Below, piece by piece: positions 22,547-34,800 of a DNA stretch of 64,000 nt. The notes beneath the pieces are model-generated. The model worked only from the letters and a program-made list of their open reading frames with translations, was not told where the DNA came from and made no database searches. This stretch comes from Pseudevernia furfuracea (Eukaryota > Ascomycota > Lecanoromycetes > Lecanorales > Parmeliaceae): contig JAIUPT010000021.1 of the NCBI GenBank assembly GCA_022315425.1, positions 1,364,001-1,428,000 of the forward strand, in the 5' to 3' direction. Numbering within the stretch: position 1 is the first letter of the stretch; each line of letters starts with the position of its first letter. A program made the translations under genes and the position numbers.

Positions 22547-24218
22547 TCACTGCGTAGCAGTCGGATTCTTCGCCAACATGGCAGCCGCGTGCTGATACGC
22601 CAAAATCTCATAGTCACTACCCGCCGTGGTGTTGTAGTAGATGGCATAATCATCATAGGGGTCAATGGACACAGTCGTCGCAAACTGCCAGAACGAATCA
22701 TAGGCAACACTGGTGTTCGATAGAGTGGTTTGCTGCCAAGGTTCGCAGATTGCCGAGTGATTGGTAGTGTTGGTCGAGCCATACTCTTCGAAGACGACGG
22801 GCTTGCCCGCTGCTTTGCCTGCGGCATTATGTTGCATGATCCACTCATTACCCCAAGTGTCATTATAGCCCCACGAATCGGGGTAGAGGTGGAAGGTGCC
22901 GTAGTCGAGGGTGGAGATGGCGAGATTCTTGACGAAGTCGACGCCCTCGTACCCGGAGTAGGCATATGAGCCATCACCGACTGGAGCAGTCATCCATCCT
23001 TCATCCCCCAAGGCGACCATGTGCTGAGAATCAAGCGATTTGATATACGCGCTGATGTCTGATGCCCAGTTGGTGATGACTGAAGTCGAGCAACCGGAAC
23101 AGCGAGGCTCGTTGCCTTGATGATTTCCGAGTTAGCACATCTCTTTTAGGATACAACTTGAGTCGTGCGTCTAGTCTTAGGAGTGGCTTGCTCCCGCAAC
23201 ATGTCTTGCGACCCAAAGATTAATCTCAATAAGGCAAGAAAGCTCCGAAAACATAACTTACAGAGTTCCCATGCGAATATGGCGGCAGAACTCTTGTAGC
23301 GATTAACGATTAGGTTGATGTAATTCTTATAGGCGGCCTGGGATTGTGCGTCGGTATACCATGACGTTGCATTGCCTCCGAACGCGGTGGTGTAGGCCGG
23401 TTTCCCGCCTAAATCGCCCCAATTGTTTGCGAGCGGTAAGACCAGCTTCACGCCTTTAGCTTCCGCCGTTGAGACTACGTAGTCGAGTCTTGGGATACCT
23501 TTTAGACTGTCAGTTGTGCTTCTTATGAATCCAGCTGCTCAGACCTACCAGTGTTCGAGTCAAAATTGAAGTACTGGCCGCTCGAATTCAAAACCTGATA
23601 GTACACGCTAGATGCAGTGGCAGCATTATTGGTTTCGCTAAAGCCCCAGACACGAGCAACTTTCAGTTGGGACTGTATGCGATTAGATGGGTTGGGGGCG
23701 AATGAGGATCGACAGACGACTTGCCAAGGCGAGATCGGCAAGGACGTTGAAGACATCAGTGTCGTTCTGCAGCTGGCCAAGCCACCACGCATTTGTGCCT
23801 GTTTGGATAAGAGTTATTTCCTTTCCTTTTGCAACATTACTTGGAAGCCTATACCAGCGAAGTATTGGGTCTTTGATTGAATCTGGAACATCCTGCCCTC
23901 TACGGTAGCGAAGGGCCCTCCACCGGCGCCGATGGGAACTGTTGGCGTTGGATACGTCGCGCTTGATGACAGGGTTGATGAGACTTTAGTGGTAGAAAGG
24001 GCGGCATTTAATGAGCTCTTTGATGTGACAACAGACGACTTTGACGTAATCGTTGAACTCTTCGCCGAGGTGGACGATGCCTTTGACGTTGTCGTGGAAG
24101 TCTTCGTTGTGGATGGGATGAGTTTGGGAGCGCCGTTCGGGGCTGGTGCACCATTGACCACAAGGAGCTGAAACAACACACAGAAGCCGAACATGGCAAC
24201 AAAAGTGAAGAGATTCAT
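22547..24218 (-). CDS. Secreted GH5 endo-beta-1,4-mannanase
   Basis: Five exons read leftwards: 24218-23855, 23798-23725, 23672-23549, 23498-23262, 23115-22547, giving 455 aa. A signal peptide (LFTFVAMFGFCVLFQLLVVNG) is followed by a Ser/Thr-rich linker (~residues 30-95). The catalytic domain has YFAGIGTNAWWLG, LKVARVWGF, LVLPLANNWGDLGG, FAWELCNEPRC (acid/base E269), TFHLYPDSWG and PVVFEEYGST (nucleophile within the E376-E377 pair), matching fungal GH5 subfamily 7 mannanases. It would hydrolyse mannan or galactomannan outside the cell. Intron 2 needs a GC donor (CTTG/GCAAGT) to keep the LKVARVWGF frame. The linker is N-terminal without a recognisable carbohydrate-binding module. Confidence 0.88.
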
Positions 24219-26056
24219 GGCTATAGAGGATGTTTGGGATAGGAAAGCGTGATTCGGTGGGATGTATCCCCAGTATTTATGAACGATCCATGGCTCATAT
24301 TTGAAGAAGCTTGTGTTGTTCTACCTAGGCTGGCTACAAACTGAAGCTGGTGTAGAGCCAGCCAACACCGCTGAACCTCGACAATCTAGACTGGACAAAA
24401 ATCAACCATTCAGAAGAAGCTTATTGTGGCTTGTGGGAAATCAGAAAACATGCTTTGGGCTCTATCGAAAAGGAAGGTCTGAAGATTGATTCTTTAATGA
24501 AATCGCAGCGGTCCGGTAAGGCCAGCCAGAATGAGGTCGTGCACCCGAATTTTACCTGCAAATGAAAGGGATGGCTGCCGTTAGTCGACAGATTTTCCTT
24601 GTGTGCCAAGGTCTGGCTGAGGCTAGAACGCCATTGGCCAGAAAGCTAATGGGTGTTGATTGGAAAGACGCGGGGTACACTCGTCAAAGGCCGGAGAATT
24701 TTTGCCAACCAGAAAGAAGGTTAGCCAGATATCATTTTCTGTATATAGCCGCACAAATGGTTTGCGATACCGCCAAGAGACCGCCTCCACGCCGCTGCAT
24801 GGATGGGTCGCTGATCACAATCAAATCAACCGAAGACTTTGAGCAACCCGGCAGGTCAGGTTTCGTGGAAAACCTCGTTGAGTCGGTACAGACAACCTTA
24901 ACTGATACTTCCGGATTTGGCCGCTTCTTTCCATATTGAATGGAATGATGTGTGCTTCAACTACGCTTTTTGATTCTAGCATTTTGGCCTCTGGACCAGC
25001 CCACAGTAGGAGAAAGATCGAGACTTCAGACCCAGAAATTGAGGAACTGCATTGAGTAGCGTTCCGATGAACTGGCGAAGATTGTAGAAAATGCCGCAAG
25101 TAACACCACTTTCTGCAGCGACAAGATCGGGGGCCTTCAGTCCCCTACCTAATCTCTCAGTCTCACAAATCGGCGACCGCCTCGAGCAATGAAAAAACGG
25201 ACCCACGGTTTCTGCTGGCCCAGATGTCTGCCTCATCTACTCTTCTGCTCCTCAGAATGCCTTACCACCCGATGCCAGGTCGATCCATTCCATACAGTAC
25301 TCAAGTGCTGCTGTGCATCCTGCAGCCTTACCAAATTTGTCTCGTGCACAGCCTCTGTAGATTTCTTGTTTGGCTGTGGTTTAGCAGACCTGTCTGATTC
25401 AAATAGCTGTGCAGTCATCACTCTAAACACTGGAAAGAGATGAAACGACAAGGCAAACTCAAGGTTGACGCCCAAACCCTCTCATATCCTACGATGTGCG
25501 AGCTTTGGGTGTGGGGCGCAGATGTTTCCGAGAAGATGGATTCCTGCAGCAAGACAGGCAGCTACGCCCGGTCGGACTGGTCGTAGAAGACGGAACAAGG
25601 CTGAAACGGGGAAGTGGTAGATGGAGGATCCTAACACCGTAGCTCGGAAGAGAGGTTGATCAATAATGGCACAGACATAGCGACGGTGACGGCGAAACAC
25701 AAGAAGACGGGAACTTGGAAGTAATAGATTAAGTAATGAAAGAGTGTCATCGCTAGAGCCTAGCACCACTAGAGTCTAAGTAAAGTAGGGGGTCGGTCAC
25801 CTTCGCGCGCGATTAAAACTCGCCCCCACCCGAACCCTCAAACTCAACCTCCTCGTCCTCGACCTCTCCCCGAAGTCACCAGCCCACTCTTCTGCGCTTT
25901 ATCCCTTGTGAGTGTAGAGACGTACTTGGCCCTGTCAGCTTCAATTGGCAATCAGCTATTGGCTAAATCCCTATTAATCCGACAGCTGTGTAAAAATGCA
26001 TTCATTCTTCAACGTCCAGGCTCGGCCCCAAAAATCTCCGGGAGTATCCTTTTCGC

Positions 26057-26156
26057 TATACTCGTGTCTACCAGGATATGCACCTTCCTGGGAAATGCAC
26101 CACCCCTAAAATTCGACAAATCCGCGAAGGTGCATATCCTGGTAGACACGAGTATA
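26057..26156. repeat. 31-bp perfect inverted repeat with 38-bp spacer
   Basis: Left arm 26057-26087 (begins TATACTCGTGTCTACC) is the exact reverse complement of right arm 26126-26156 (ends GGTAGACACGAGTATA), separated by 38 bp. A 31-bp perfect stem is far beyond chance and would form a strong cruciform or RNA hairpin. It lies 366 bp upstream of the GH26 ATG. It could be a small foldback/MITE-like element, a regulatory palindrome or a small-RNA precursor. Confidence 0.95.
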
Positions 26157-26377
26157 CCTTATCTCCGTTGTTTCACTTTGCGCCGAAGACGTGCGAGCAA
26201 CCCTCCGTCGACATCGTCACTGTTTGAGGCAAAGCTACTCGTATTCATCCGAATCCTAAGGATGCCTGTCGACACTTGGCCCCTCCCTAAGGGGGCGATG
26301 ATTAGGTCGAAACAAGCAGGTCCCGCACGCCTGATATGTGTTTGTCAAACACCATCGTGGTGGGTATCTCTCTCTTC

Positions 26378-26384
26378 TATAAAG
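26378..26384 (+). promoter_or_regulatory. TATA box of the GH26 mannanase gene
   Basis: TATAAAG preceded by a CT-rich stretch, 138 bp before the ATG at 26522. Spacing is normal for fungal TATA promoters. Confidence 0.5.
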
Positions 26385-26521
26385 GGCCGCCACCTCTCCT
26401 CTGTTTCTGCTTCCATCCAGTATCTTCCACACATTCGCCTTTCCGCTTGCGAATCATCAGTGCAAGTCATCGATTCATTCTTGTATATCCTTTTCTACTG
26501 AACCATCAGTCAGGCTTTCCC

Positions 26522-27723
26522 ATGATGAAAGCCTATACCTTGTGCCTTCTCGCTCTGGCGGTTGTCTCTTCAGCGCGTCCAAAAACAACCACAGCTTTCC
26601 CAACTTTGAGTTCTGGAGTCGGTAGCTCTGCTGTGAAGAAGACCTCGTACCAAGATACCTCTGACTACTCCGAGAAGTCCGAACAATCACCCGGTGGATC
26701 CAATCCTGGCAACAGCGGTAGTCAATCTCTTGGATCGGGCCCATCAGGCGTAGCGGGCTCCGGTCCCGTCTCGACTGGCACTAGCTCCACCGGCAACACG
26801 ACAACTGGAGGAGCCATATCCAACGGCAAGATCACGTTGCCTGCTAACTGCCAAAGTGTGAATAACATCGGCTTCGGATGGCTGCCCGACTACAACGGCG
26901 CAAGTCTGGCAGATGACGAAACTGCAGTCGGGAACAAGAACCCTTGCTTTGCTGGATACTACGGCCAGACTGGTTTGTCGGGATGGAACGATGGAGCTCA
27001 AATAACCGATAATATCGCTGTGAGTATGAGTGTTTTGATAGTCTGCAAAGTGCTCGCTGACACTTTGGCAAGGACGCTCAGTCCGGTGGTAAACCTTATC
27101 CGATCTTCATTGCTTCGGTCATGCCACAGGGGACTCCTTTTGATCAATTCACGGAGGGCTCGGCCGTCGTTACTTCTGTTGCAAATGCCATGACGAAGTT
27201 GACAGCAGCCGGTCTCACAGTTTTCCTTCGATTCGCTCATGAGATGAACTATTACGACTCCGCCGACGCTGGGTATATTTACACAGGCTCCCCTGCGGAC
27301 TTTTCAAACGCATGGGGTGTCGTCTCCGCTGCAGTCAAAGATATTCCTGGGGTATACATGTATTGGTCTCCCAATTACGACAGCAGTGCCACGGACCTGG
27401 TAAGCTCAGGCTGGTACCCAACTCAAGGCACTGTCGATGTTGTTGGTATGGACATATATCCTTCTGGTGGAAGCTCGTTTGCGAGTACCTACCAAAACTT
27501 TTGCCAGAATTGGCCAGACGTACCGTTCATCATTGGAGAGACAGGGTCTGCTAAAGGGGGATCCACCAGCGATAAGCATGGATGGCTTCAACAGCTCACA
27601 GGTACGGCTGCTTTACAGGCTTGCCCGAACTACCTTGGCTTTTCTTGGTTTGAGTATCTCAAGGGTGGTGTTGATTTCAGGATTGCAACTGGAGGCAATA
27701 CAGCGTATCAAGGTGTTCTGTAG
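26522..27723 (+). CDS. Secreted GH26 endo-mannanase
   Basis: Two exons (26522-27019, 27073-27723), 382 aa; the 53-nt intron has GTGAGT, a GCTGAC branch point and a GCAAG acceptor. A signal peptide (MKAYTLCLLALAVVSSA) precedes a Ser/Gly/Thr-rich linker to ~residue 105. The catalytic part has NIGFGWLPDYNG, FLRFAHEMNYY (acid/base E223), VYMYWSPNYDSS and FIIGETGSAK (nucleophile E322), the GH26 layout. It cleaves beta-1,4-mannan and probably complements the divergent GH5 mannanase 2.3 kb away. A second ATG at 26525 would change the protein by one residue. Other glycanase activities of GH26 relatives cannot be excluded. Confidence 0.85.
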
Positions 27724-28334
27724 GAGTCAGACACTTATACCGCTGTAGGGGCTTTTAGTATGCCACATTAGCCTATACAACAATGACATTGCTACCGCTT
27801 CCGTACCAGACACGTGCATTCCACGTGAGAGCAAGATGCTTGTACTTATTTTGATCGGCTTATGCGAAGCGGGAGCGCATATAGAGTGTGATGATCATGA
27901 TGATAGTACGTACCACTCGTTTAGGAGCGAAGCGACGAGTGGGGCCACGACTACGAGTACCAGCTTTTTTCAACTATCAAGACTCGGTAGCCAGTAGATC
28001 TTGTTCGTCTAAATTAGGACTCAGTGGCGTTTGTCTTGGAGCCAATCAATTGGAGTGAACAACCATTTCGGGTTTCCTTGGCACTGAGGCACTCTATCGA
28101 TAACGCGCTTAGACTCGGCGTTGCATGCGAGCTTGCCTACCTCGCCTACATTCAATCCTCACCACTGTGTAGCAATCGTCTGATGTTACGGAGAGAGCTG
28201 AGGCGTATGACTGGCATTACAGACTGTGCGAGGCAAAAAGCTCATGTCTACAAGAATCTGTAAACCGACTGCCCTTGCTCTCGTGCCCCTGCTTCCTTAA
28301 ACACCGTCGACCTGGACATGCTCTCTGCTCGTCC
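27724..28334. other. Intergenic region
   Basis: No supported gene. Contains ACTCGT/ACGAGT short palindromic words near 27915-27960, each only 6-8 bp. Confidence 0.4.
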
Positions 28335-29837
28335 ATGCAGCGAGCCTATACCACTCCTGTCCCTATGGTCTCTCAACCTCAACCTCCAGATCGCCCACTC
28401 GTCCACCGCCCCGCCTCCGTCTCCTCTCGAAGCACCAACACGCGCCGCCATCGCGCTGCGCGCTCGCATACAGGAGGCGTCTCATACAGACCACAGAATG
28501 AGTTCCCAAACTTCGCGCAGACAGGAGACGTCGAGATAATCATAAATGCTGATGCTCAAGAAAAGCGGTATATGCTACATAGACTGATATTGGCGCAATG
28601 CTCTGGGTTCTTCGAGACTGGAACGAGCGAGGAGTGGTCGAAGGCGCAGGCACGAGGGCAGAGTTCTGGCCATGGGCCCAGCAACTCACTGGGGAAAATC
28701 AGCGAAGATGACATAGTTGGTAGATCCACATTTCCAGCAGGAGGTCGTCTGCAGTGGAGATACGAGCTGGACTGGGGAAACAAAGACGACGAGGTGCCCA
28801 TGCTGGTCCAGAAGCAACCCCAATATACCCTCTTCGGCGGAGATGTCAACCAGCCGCCTCCTGTACCACACAAGCCTCCACCTCCCGCCTACGGATTTCT
28901 CCGCTCCATGTCCAATTTCTCTGCTATGCAATCAGCCTCCCACATCTCCAAAGCCAACCCTCACACCCCAGACAGCGACATCGTACGCGACTACGACAAC
29001 CTCTTCCGCATCTTCTACAACTACGCTCCTGCTCTCGATGCGGTCAATATCGCTGAATCATACATCCAGTGCAAAAGCCTCCTCACCCTTGCAGACATGT
29101 ACGACGCTTTAGAGGTCGTCGGGCCTCGCATCGATCACCACCTGCTACAATTCCAAGGCCGACTATGGAAACAGATCGCCAAATACCCTCCTAGCTACCT
29201 CAAACTCGGATACCTGGCTCGCTCCAAAGTCATCTTCGCAGAAGCGCTGGTCCATGTAGTGGGCCAGTGGCCGTCGGGATCCAGCCAGCTTAAACACACG
29301 GTGCCCCCGGATGTGCTCGAAGCGATAGAAGACAAAGTCGACGACTTGCAGGAAAGGAAGATGAAGACCGAAATGCGGCTTTTTCGCCTCACGCTGACGA
29401 CGCCAAAGGGAGAGCGCGTGACGCCTTCGAATGCTTACATGGACTGGCTCGCTCTGTCGCTTTTCCGTCAGTGGCTAGCTGAAAACACTACCCCGCCTCC
29501 ACCGCCTATACCCAAGACCTCGGAGGCACAACAACGAGCGGGGTATTCTCAGCCGCCCCCACTCAGCTCCGGGAACCTATTCCGCTTGCTCGGTACGGGT
29601 GGGTCTAGCTATCTTGCTCGCGACGAGATGAAGCGCTTTGTGAAGCTGAGGCCCGACGACCACCAGAGAGATACGCTGAAGAGGTTCGAAAAAAAGATGG
29701 ATGAGATCAAAGCGATGGCGCGGGACATCGTCAAACCCTTGATGAGAAATTGTCTGGAGTTGGACATGGGAAGGGATGGAGGGGGCTTGGGATACTTGAC
29801 CTGTACCCGAGTGGACGAAGACGACTTCCCGTTTTGA
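28335..29837 (+). CDS. BTB/POZ-domain protein
   Basis: Single-exon 500-aa protein. After a Pro/Ser/Arg-rich N terminus, FAQTGDVEIIINADAQEKRYMLHRLILAQCSGFFETGTSEEW (split by insertions further on) is the beginning of a BTB fold. A ~110-residue insertion with PPPVPHKPPPPAY-type proline runs separates it from the rest of the fold (DNLFRIFYNYAPALDAVNIAESYIQC...LLTLADMYDALEVV). The C-terminal half is helical with no further recognised motif. BTB domains mediate dimerisation or Cul3 adaptor function; no DNA-binding or kelch domain is seen. The ATG at 28335 was chosen as the first in-frame Met; 28365 is an alternative. Confidence 0.75.
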   Translation: MQRAYTTPVPMVSQPQPPDRPLVHRPASVSSRSTNTRRHRAARSHTGGVSYRPQNEFPNFAQTGDVEIIINADAQEKRYMLHRLILAQCSGFFETGTSEEWSKAQARGQSSGHGPSNSLGKISEDDIVGRSTFPAGGRLQWRYELDWGNKDDEVPMLVQKQPQYTLFGGDVNQPPPVPHKPPPPAYGFLRSMSNFSAMQSASHISKANPHTPDSDIVRDYDNLFRIFYNYAPALDAVNIAESYIQCKSLLTLADMYDALEVVGPRIDHHLLQFQGRLWKQIAKYPPSYLKLGYLARSKVIFAEALVHVVGQWPSGSSQLKHTVPPDVLEAIEDKVDDLQERKMKTEMRLFRLTLTTPKGERVTPSNAYMDWLALSLFRQWLAENTTPPPPPIPKTSEAQQRAGYSQPPPLSSGNLFRLLGTGGSSYLARDEMKRFVKLRPDDHQRDTLKRFEKKMDEIKAMARDIVKPLMRNCLELDMGRDGGGLGYLTCTRVDEDDFPF

Positions 29838-31827
29838 ATGACCGGACGATATAATGGCGCTGTTTGGTTTGGCAGATATTTGAGCATTTGTGTTGGATAT
29901 ACCCGAGTTCCCGAGGCATTCTTTTCTGCGACTTTGAATCGTCGTCATTGTTGTTGTTGTTGTTGTCTAGTCTGGACATTTTTTTATAGGCATATGCATA
30001 TACATAATATCCCCACATCAACACCCCAGGATCCTATACACAATGGCCCCTCAAGCAGCTAATCCCAACGCTCAGAGGGCTAGCCAGTCTATTCTATCAT
30101 GGGAAGATCCAGGATCGTGGCTCGGAACGCTATCTCGACCCCCCGGACGAATTCTTCCCCCTTTCCCCCCCCCCCGAGCTCCATAGTGGGGTCGGTGATC
30201 GTTTTTCCCTCGCGCCGTCTTTTGGCGTGATCAAAGAGGATATCATTCGATCGACTTCTGGAATCCATCCCTTAGATAATGATGTAATCCGGGTCACGCT
30301 GAGGAGAAAGTGTTGTCGGCGATAAAAAAGACATTTCAAAACGACGACGACAACGGGGAGAACATTTGTTCACCTCACCCTCAATCCCACTCCCACAAGG
30401 CAGATTGTACTCGTTCAATGTTTTCCGGACTTATATCTGGATCTTGGGTCTTGCCACCTCCCATTGGCACGTCCCTTTTTCCCCCCCTTCTCCTCCTTCC
30501 TTCTTCAGTGCCTTCATCATAATTCTCCCCCATTATACCCTGCCTGGCTCAACGTCTTTCTTCGCTCTCGCCCTGAAATTCTCCGTCGGTCCCTCTTTCC
30601 TTTGCCTGGTCCTTCTCGGCTCCTTTTCCTCCATCTTTCTTCAACTTCTCCTTCGACTCGTCTACCGTTCGAACCCATCCATAGTCGGAGTAACGGGCTG
30701 GGACCCCCCCTACTGGACTACTATAAAATCGATTCACGCGGGGCTTACGACGGATAGAGGTGTCCTTGTGTTGCACGTCGGTTGATATCGATCGGCGCGG
30801 GACGGGGTGCTGGCGAGTAGGGAACAGACTTGATAATGGCTTTGTTTGGCGCCGACGGCTCCGGTTACGGCCAGGGCGGGGTGTTTATCACGTCGGGAGA
30901 GTCGTCGACACCCAGGCTCTGGGGATATGGGACGCCTGAAAGATTGGACGTCGCGCTTCCACGAAAAAGGGGGTTGGCCATTGTACGTTCGAGGTTGTTG
31001 ATGCCGGATCCGAGGGGAACCTAATGCCCGAACCGCGCGGCCACTACTACGCCATTCCTACCGTCCGGACACTTTCCCTTTTTTCAACCAATTGGAAGTC
31101 ATGTTCGATTTTTCATCGGCAAAGACACACCCGCAAAGGGCCACACACGAAGAAAAAGCAACGTCCGTCACGAGCCGGCGGCTTGTGAGGCCTCCTGCAC
31201 CCCAGCACGGTCATTTGGCAGGGGCGGGAACGAACCGCTTCCTTGTCGAGATGTTGCGAGAGTGCTTCACGGCCCCGGTGTGGTGGTAGCGCATAGGCTG
31301 CTGTTTTTACAAACGATCGAGGCGAGTCTGACCGACGCGGGGAAAAGGGAATTGCGGACACTGTGTTTTGAATATTTCTTCGGAAGCTGCGAGGGAAGAG
31401 GTGATGAAGCTACCGCTTCGAGAAAACATCGAAGAGGGAGTTGTTGATCAGTGCTACCTCGCATCCGAAGACAGAAGCTGGACGGAACCGTTGGCGGGCA
31501 CCAGCGCAACAGGATGATTTAAAGTAGATACTTGACGATACTCCCGTGGATGCCGAACATGGAATAAAAAGCACTTGGTTGATCGTGACGAGCGATAGGT
31601 CTTTCAATTGATTTACAGAATGGCGGAAGCGCGATTTACTCGTCGTTAGCACTCTTTGTATGTATGTATGGTGAAGTCAGGCGCGTACAGCAAAACATAA
31701 GATGCAAAGAAAGGAGACAACATGGCTACAGGCGCGTCCCATCAGATTCATTCGATTGACCCCCCAAACCCCTCTCTCTCCCCTCTTTCAATTTAGCCTC
31801 GACTCTCGCTCTCCCGCCTCGATATCT
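29838..31827. other. Gene-poor region between the BTB gene and the NRPS 3' end
   Basis: About 2 kb without a supported gene. It has a (GTT)n tract at 29948-29966, long pyrimidine-rich stretches at about 30470-30680, and a 47-codon ORF from 30043 that I could not support further. Confidence 0.45.
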
Positions 31828-34800
31828 CTAACCCCCCATACCTCTCTCAATGACTCCTGCAATTGTGTTCACCTCCTGGGCAATCTGACCCGCGAATTCC
31901 TGTATCATCCCCTCATCCATCAGTTCTCCATCGCACCGTATGCCGAAATCAATGCAATCATCCTCCACACTTCTCACCACGTCCAGGTACAAGTTCTTTT
32001 CCGCAAGGAATCCCACCTCCAAAGCGTCCACCGCAGTTTTACGCTTCTCCATCGGCTTTGCCAATGCAGGATCCATCGGGGTATCTTCAGGCTCCCACGG
32101 AACGAAGAGAGTGTCGGAACCTGTGGTTGCTGTTCCTTCTGCCGATGTTGAGGCTGATGATAACCCTGACGCGAGACCCCGCGTGGCGCCGCCCTCATAC
32201 GAGAGAATGTTCACAAAAGTGTTGAAAAGCGGCTCCCCCCCGCATCCCACCCACTCCAGCACTTCGTGCAGATAGCTCTGCTCAAACTCCACCCTCTCCG
32301 CTGAATCAAGCTGCAGACTGTGCGCACTCTCCAAAGCCGGCCGGTCCAGCGCATCCGGTATAACCACAGGCGTGATGTTCAGACATGGAGCGCACAGCTG
32401 ATCGATGTCTTTGAATGAAGCGGAGCGGCCGGCTTGGTAGAGACCGAATGTTGGGTTTGGGATGGAGGTGTGGCGGGCTAGGGTGCGGGCGAAGGCGAGG
32501 AGGATGATTGTGGGGAGGGATGTTGAGGATCGGCGGCATGTGATTTCAAGGGATTGGATTTTAGGGATGGCGGATTTGACGGAGACGAAGATTGGGGCGG
32601 CTTTGGGGGATGGGAGACCTGGAGTAGTATCGGATTGGGTGATTGATGGCTGGACGAGGGTTTGTTGGCAATGTTCTAGGCTTTTGCGCCAGTAGGATTT
32701 TTCTGATTCGACGTGAAGTAAATGCATGATGTGGTAGATAAAGGAGTCAAAGCGTGGCGGCGACGGTAGATGGACGCCATCATATAATGCGGCGAGGTCT
32801 TCGACAATAGTCTGAACTGTCCAGGCATCGTATGTTGCATGATGTAGTTTCAATACTACAAAATCTTGAGTATCCCCGCGTACGAGGCAAAGCTTCGAAG
32901 GAGCACTGAAAAAGTCGAATGGCGGTTTTGATTCTCGCTTGATCTTGTCAAGAACCCGGTCTTTGGAATCACCTGAAACCTCTATGCATTTGAAGGAGTC
33001 ATGGTTGAGTGCTGAACCTTTGAGTACCACTTGGACGGCCTCTTTGGGCGAAATAGCAACAAATGTCGTGCGCAGCACCGAATGACGCTCCCTCAGCTCT
33101 CTCCAAGCGGACCTTAGATCATCCAAATTAAGACTCTTGGAACACTGATATGTCCATACTGCCTCACACATCGTTCGACGTGATCTGAGCCAACTTGCAA
33201 GGTGGTATAATTGACCGGCCAGGCACGGCAGCACGTCTTCGATGTCCCCATCTTTTACGTTCGCCAGGACTAGAGCTTTTGATCTTGATTCGCTACTGAT
33301 CAACGTACTTTGGTTCTTCGCGTGACTGTTTAGCTCTGGGCTCCTTTCACGCAGCCGTCTACAGATTCCCCCCAAGCTGCGTCCCAGAAGAACGTCTGCA
33401 ACACTTACACCATACCCTTGCTTCCGGCAAGTCGCAGCAACCCGGATTGCGGAGATGGAGTCGAGACCCAGGGAAAATATACTAGCATTTATGGGAATGT
33501 TCTCGAGGGGTATTCCAGATACATCTGACAGTGCTGTCCGGATGGATTCCAAGTCCGGTCCTGGCTCGATATCATCTTGTGGAGACGGCCGGCCCTTGTC
33601 GCTTCCAATGGCAAGTGGTAGACTCTGAAGCGAGCTTGGGAAGGCCATTACGCTTCGCCGAGGATGCTCGAGAATGTCTTGAAAGATCCGCTCAAAATCC
33701 GTAAGCCACACCTGGAGCTGTTGTCGTGTTCTCAGTCCCTTGCGCGACGCCACCCTTAATATAGTCTCTTCCTCCCTTTGCTCGAACTCAAAATTCGTCG
33801 AGTACTCTGTTGTGGCAACAACTTCACCAATATCAAGAGATGTCCACAATTCGTCTGTGGATGATACTTTGCTGACGGTGTTTTGGAAGAGGAACAGAGT
33901 GTCAAAAAGCTGTGTGCTAGTATCACCAATCTTCTGCCGCCATGCCTGCTGAATTCTACCCAACGATGCATGCTGGTGTGGTTGTGACTCTCCCGAGGAC
34001 TGTTGAACCTCGATAGCCACATTTTTGTTCGTTACATAAGTCTTGTCAAAGACAATGCGGAATGGGATCGTGTTAAACAGCGGTCCGACCACTTCGTCTG
34101 CGCCTGGCATTGCGAGCGATCGGCCGCTGACCACATGACCAAAGACGACATCCCGGCGTCCTGAAACGCAAGCAAGGCTCTTTCCGTAGGCCAAAAGTGC
34201 GACCGACTGGATGGTCACGCCCAGATCTTTGCAGCCCCTAAGGGTACTTTCGGTGTTCATCTTGAAAGTAGTCTCCAATTCCATCGTATCGATCTCTGTG
34301 GCTTTCTGCAACGGGGAGACTTCGCTGCTCTCAAAACCGTCGAGTTTTTGTAACCAGAATTCCTCGGCGTCCGTTTTGCTCCTCGAGATAGCTCTCGCTG
34401 CATCGCTGAAGGGTGCTCTTTGCGGCAAATCGCTGCCTTCATACAGTCTTGCCAGATCCTGGAAGAGGAGATTGATCGATTTGCCGTCGTAGAGACTGTG
34501 ATGCATCGAGATCACGAGCACGCTCTCCGTTGCCGTCTTCAAAACAGTTACCTTCCAGGGTGGCTGCTCAAAGTCCGCTTCTTCACGGAATGCAGAATGT
34601 TCCGTGATGTCGGTCAGCGAATCAGATATTGAAGTTCTAGTATCGCGTTCTGCCCAAGCATCTGGACTCTCCTGGTGCACTGCTGCCAGCCACGAGTTAA
34701 GCGCCTTGGGGAAATGGAAGGTGGTTCGGAGTATCTCCGTCTTTGCCGTGAGACATTCCCATGCTTGTTTTAGTCTGGGAAGATCGATATGGTGGCCTAA

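Larger units (their letters stand above)
24219..26521. other. Long intergenic region between the GH5 and GH26 genes
   Basis: 2.3 kb between the divergent GH5 and GH26 genes. ORFs here are under 130 codons and show no family motif. It contains the perfect inverted repeat at 26057-26156 and a TATA box at 26378-26384. The CreA-like hexamer CTGGGG occurs near 24268 on the minus strand, just upstream of GH5; such sites are short and common, so it is weak evidence of carbon repression. Confidence 0.5.

Noticed and set aside
24562..24939. 125-codon plus-strand ORF between the mannanase genes
   Set aside because: No motif, signal peptide or splice support; likely random open frame.
25800..25910. Possible gene-fragment C terminus (acidic, ending GSGGGEF) on the minus strand
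   Set aside because: Frame is interrupted by stops immediately upstream and no exon could be joined to it.
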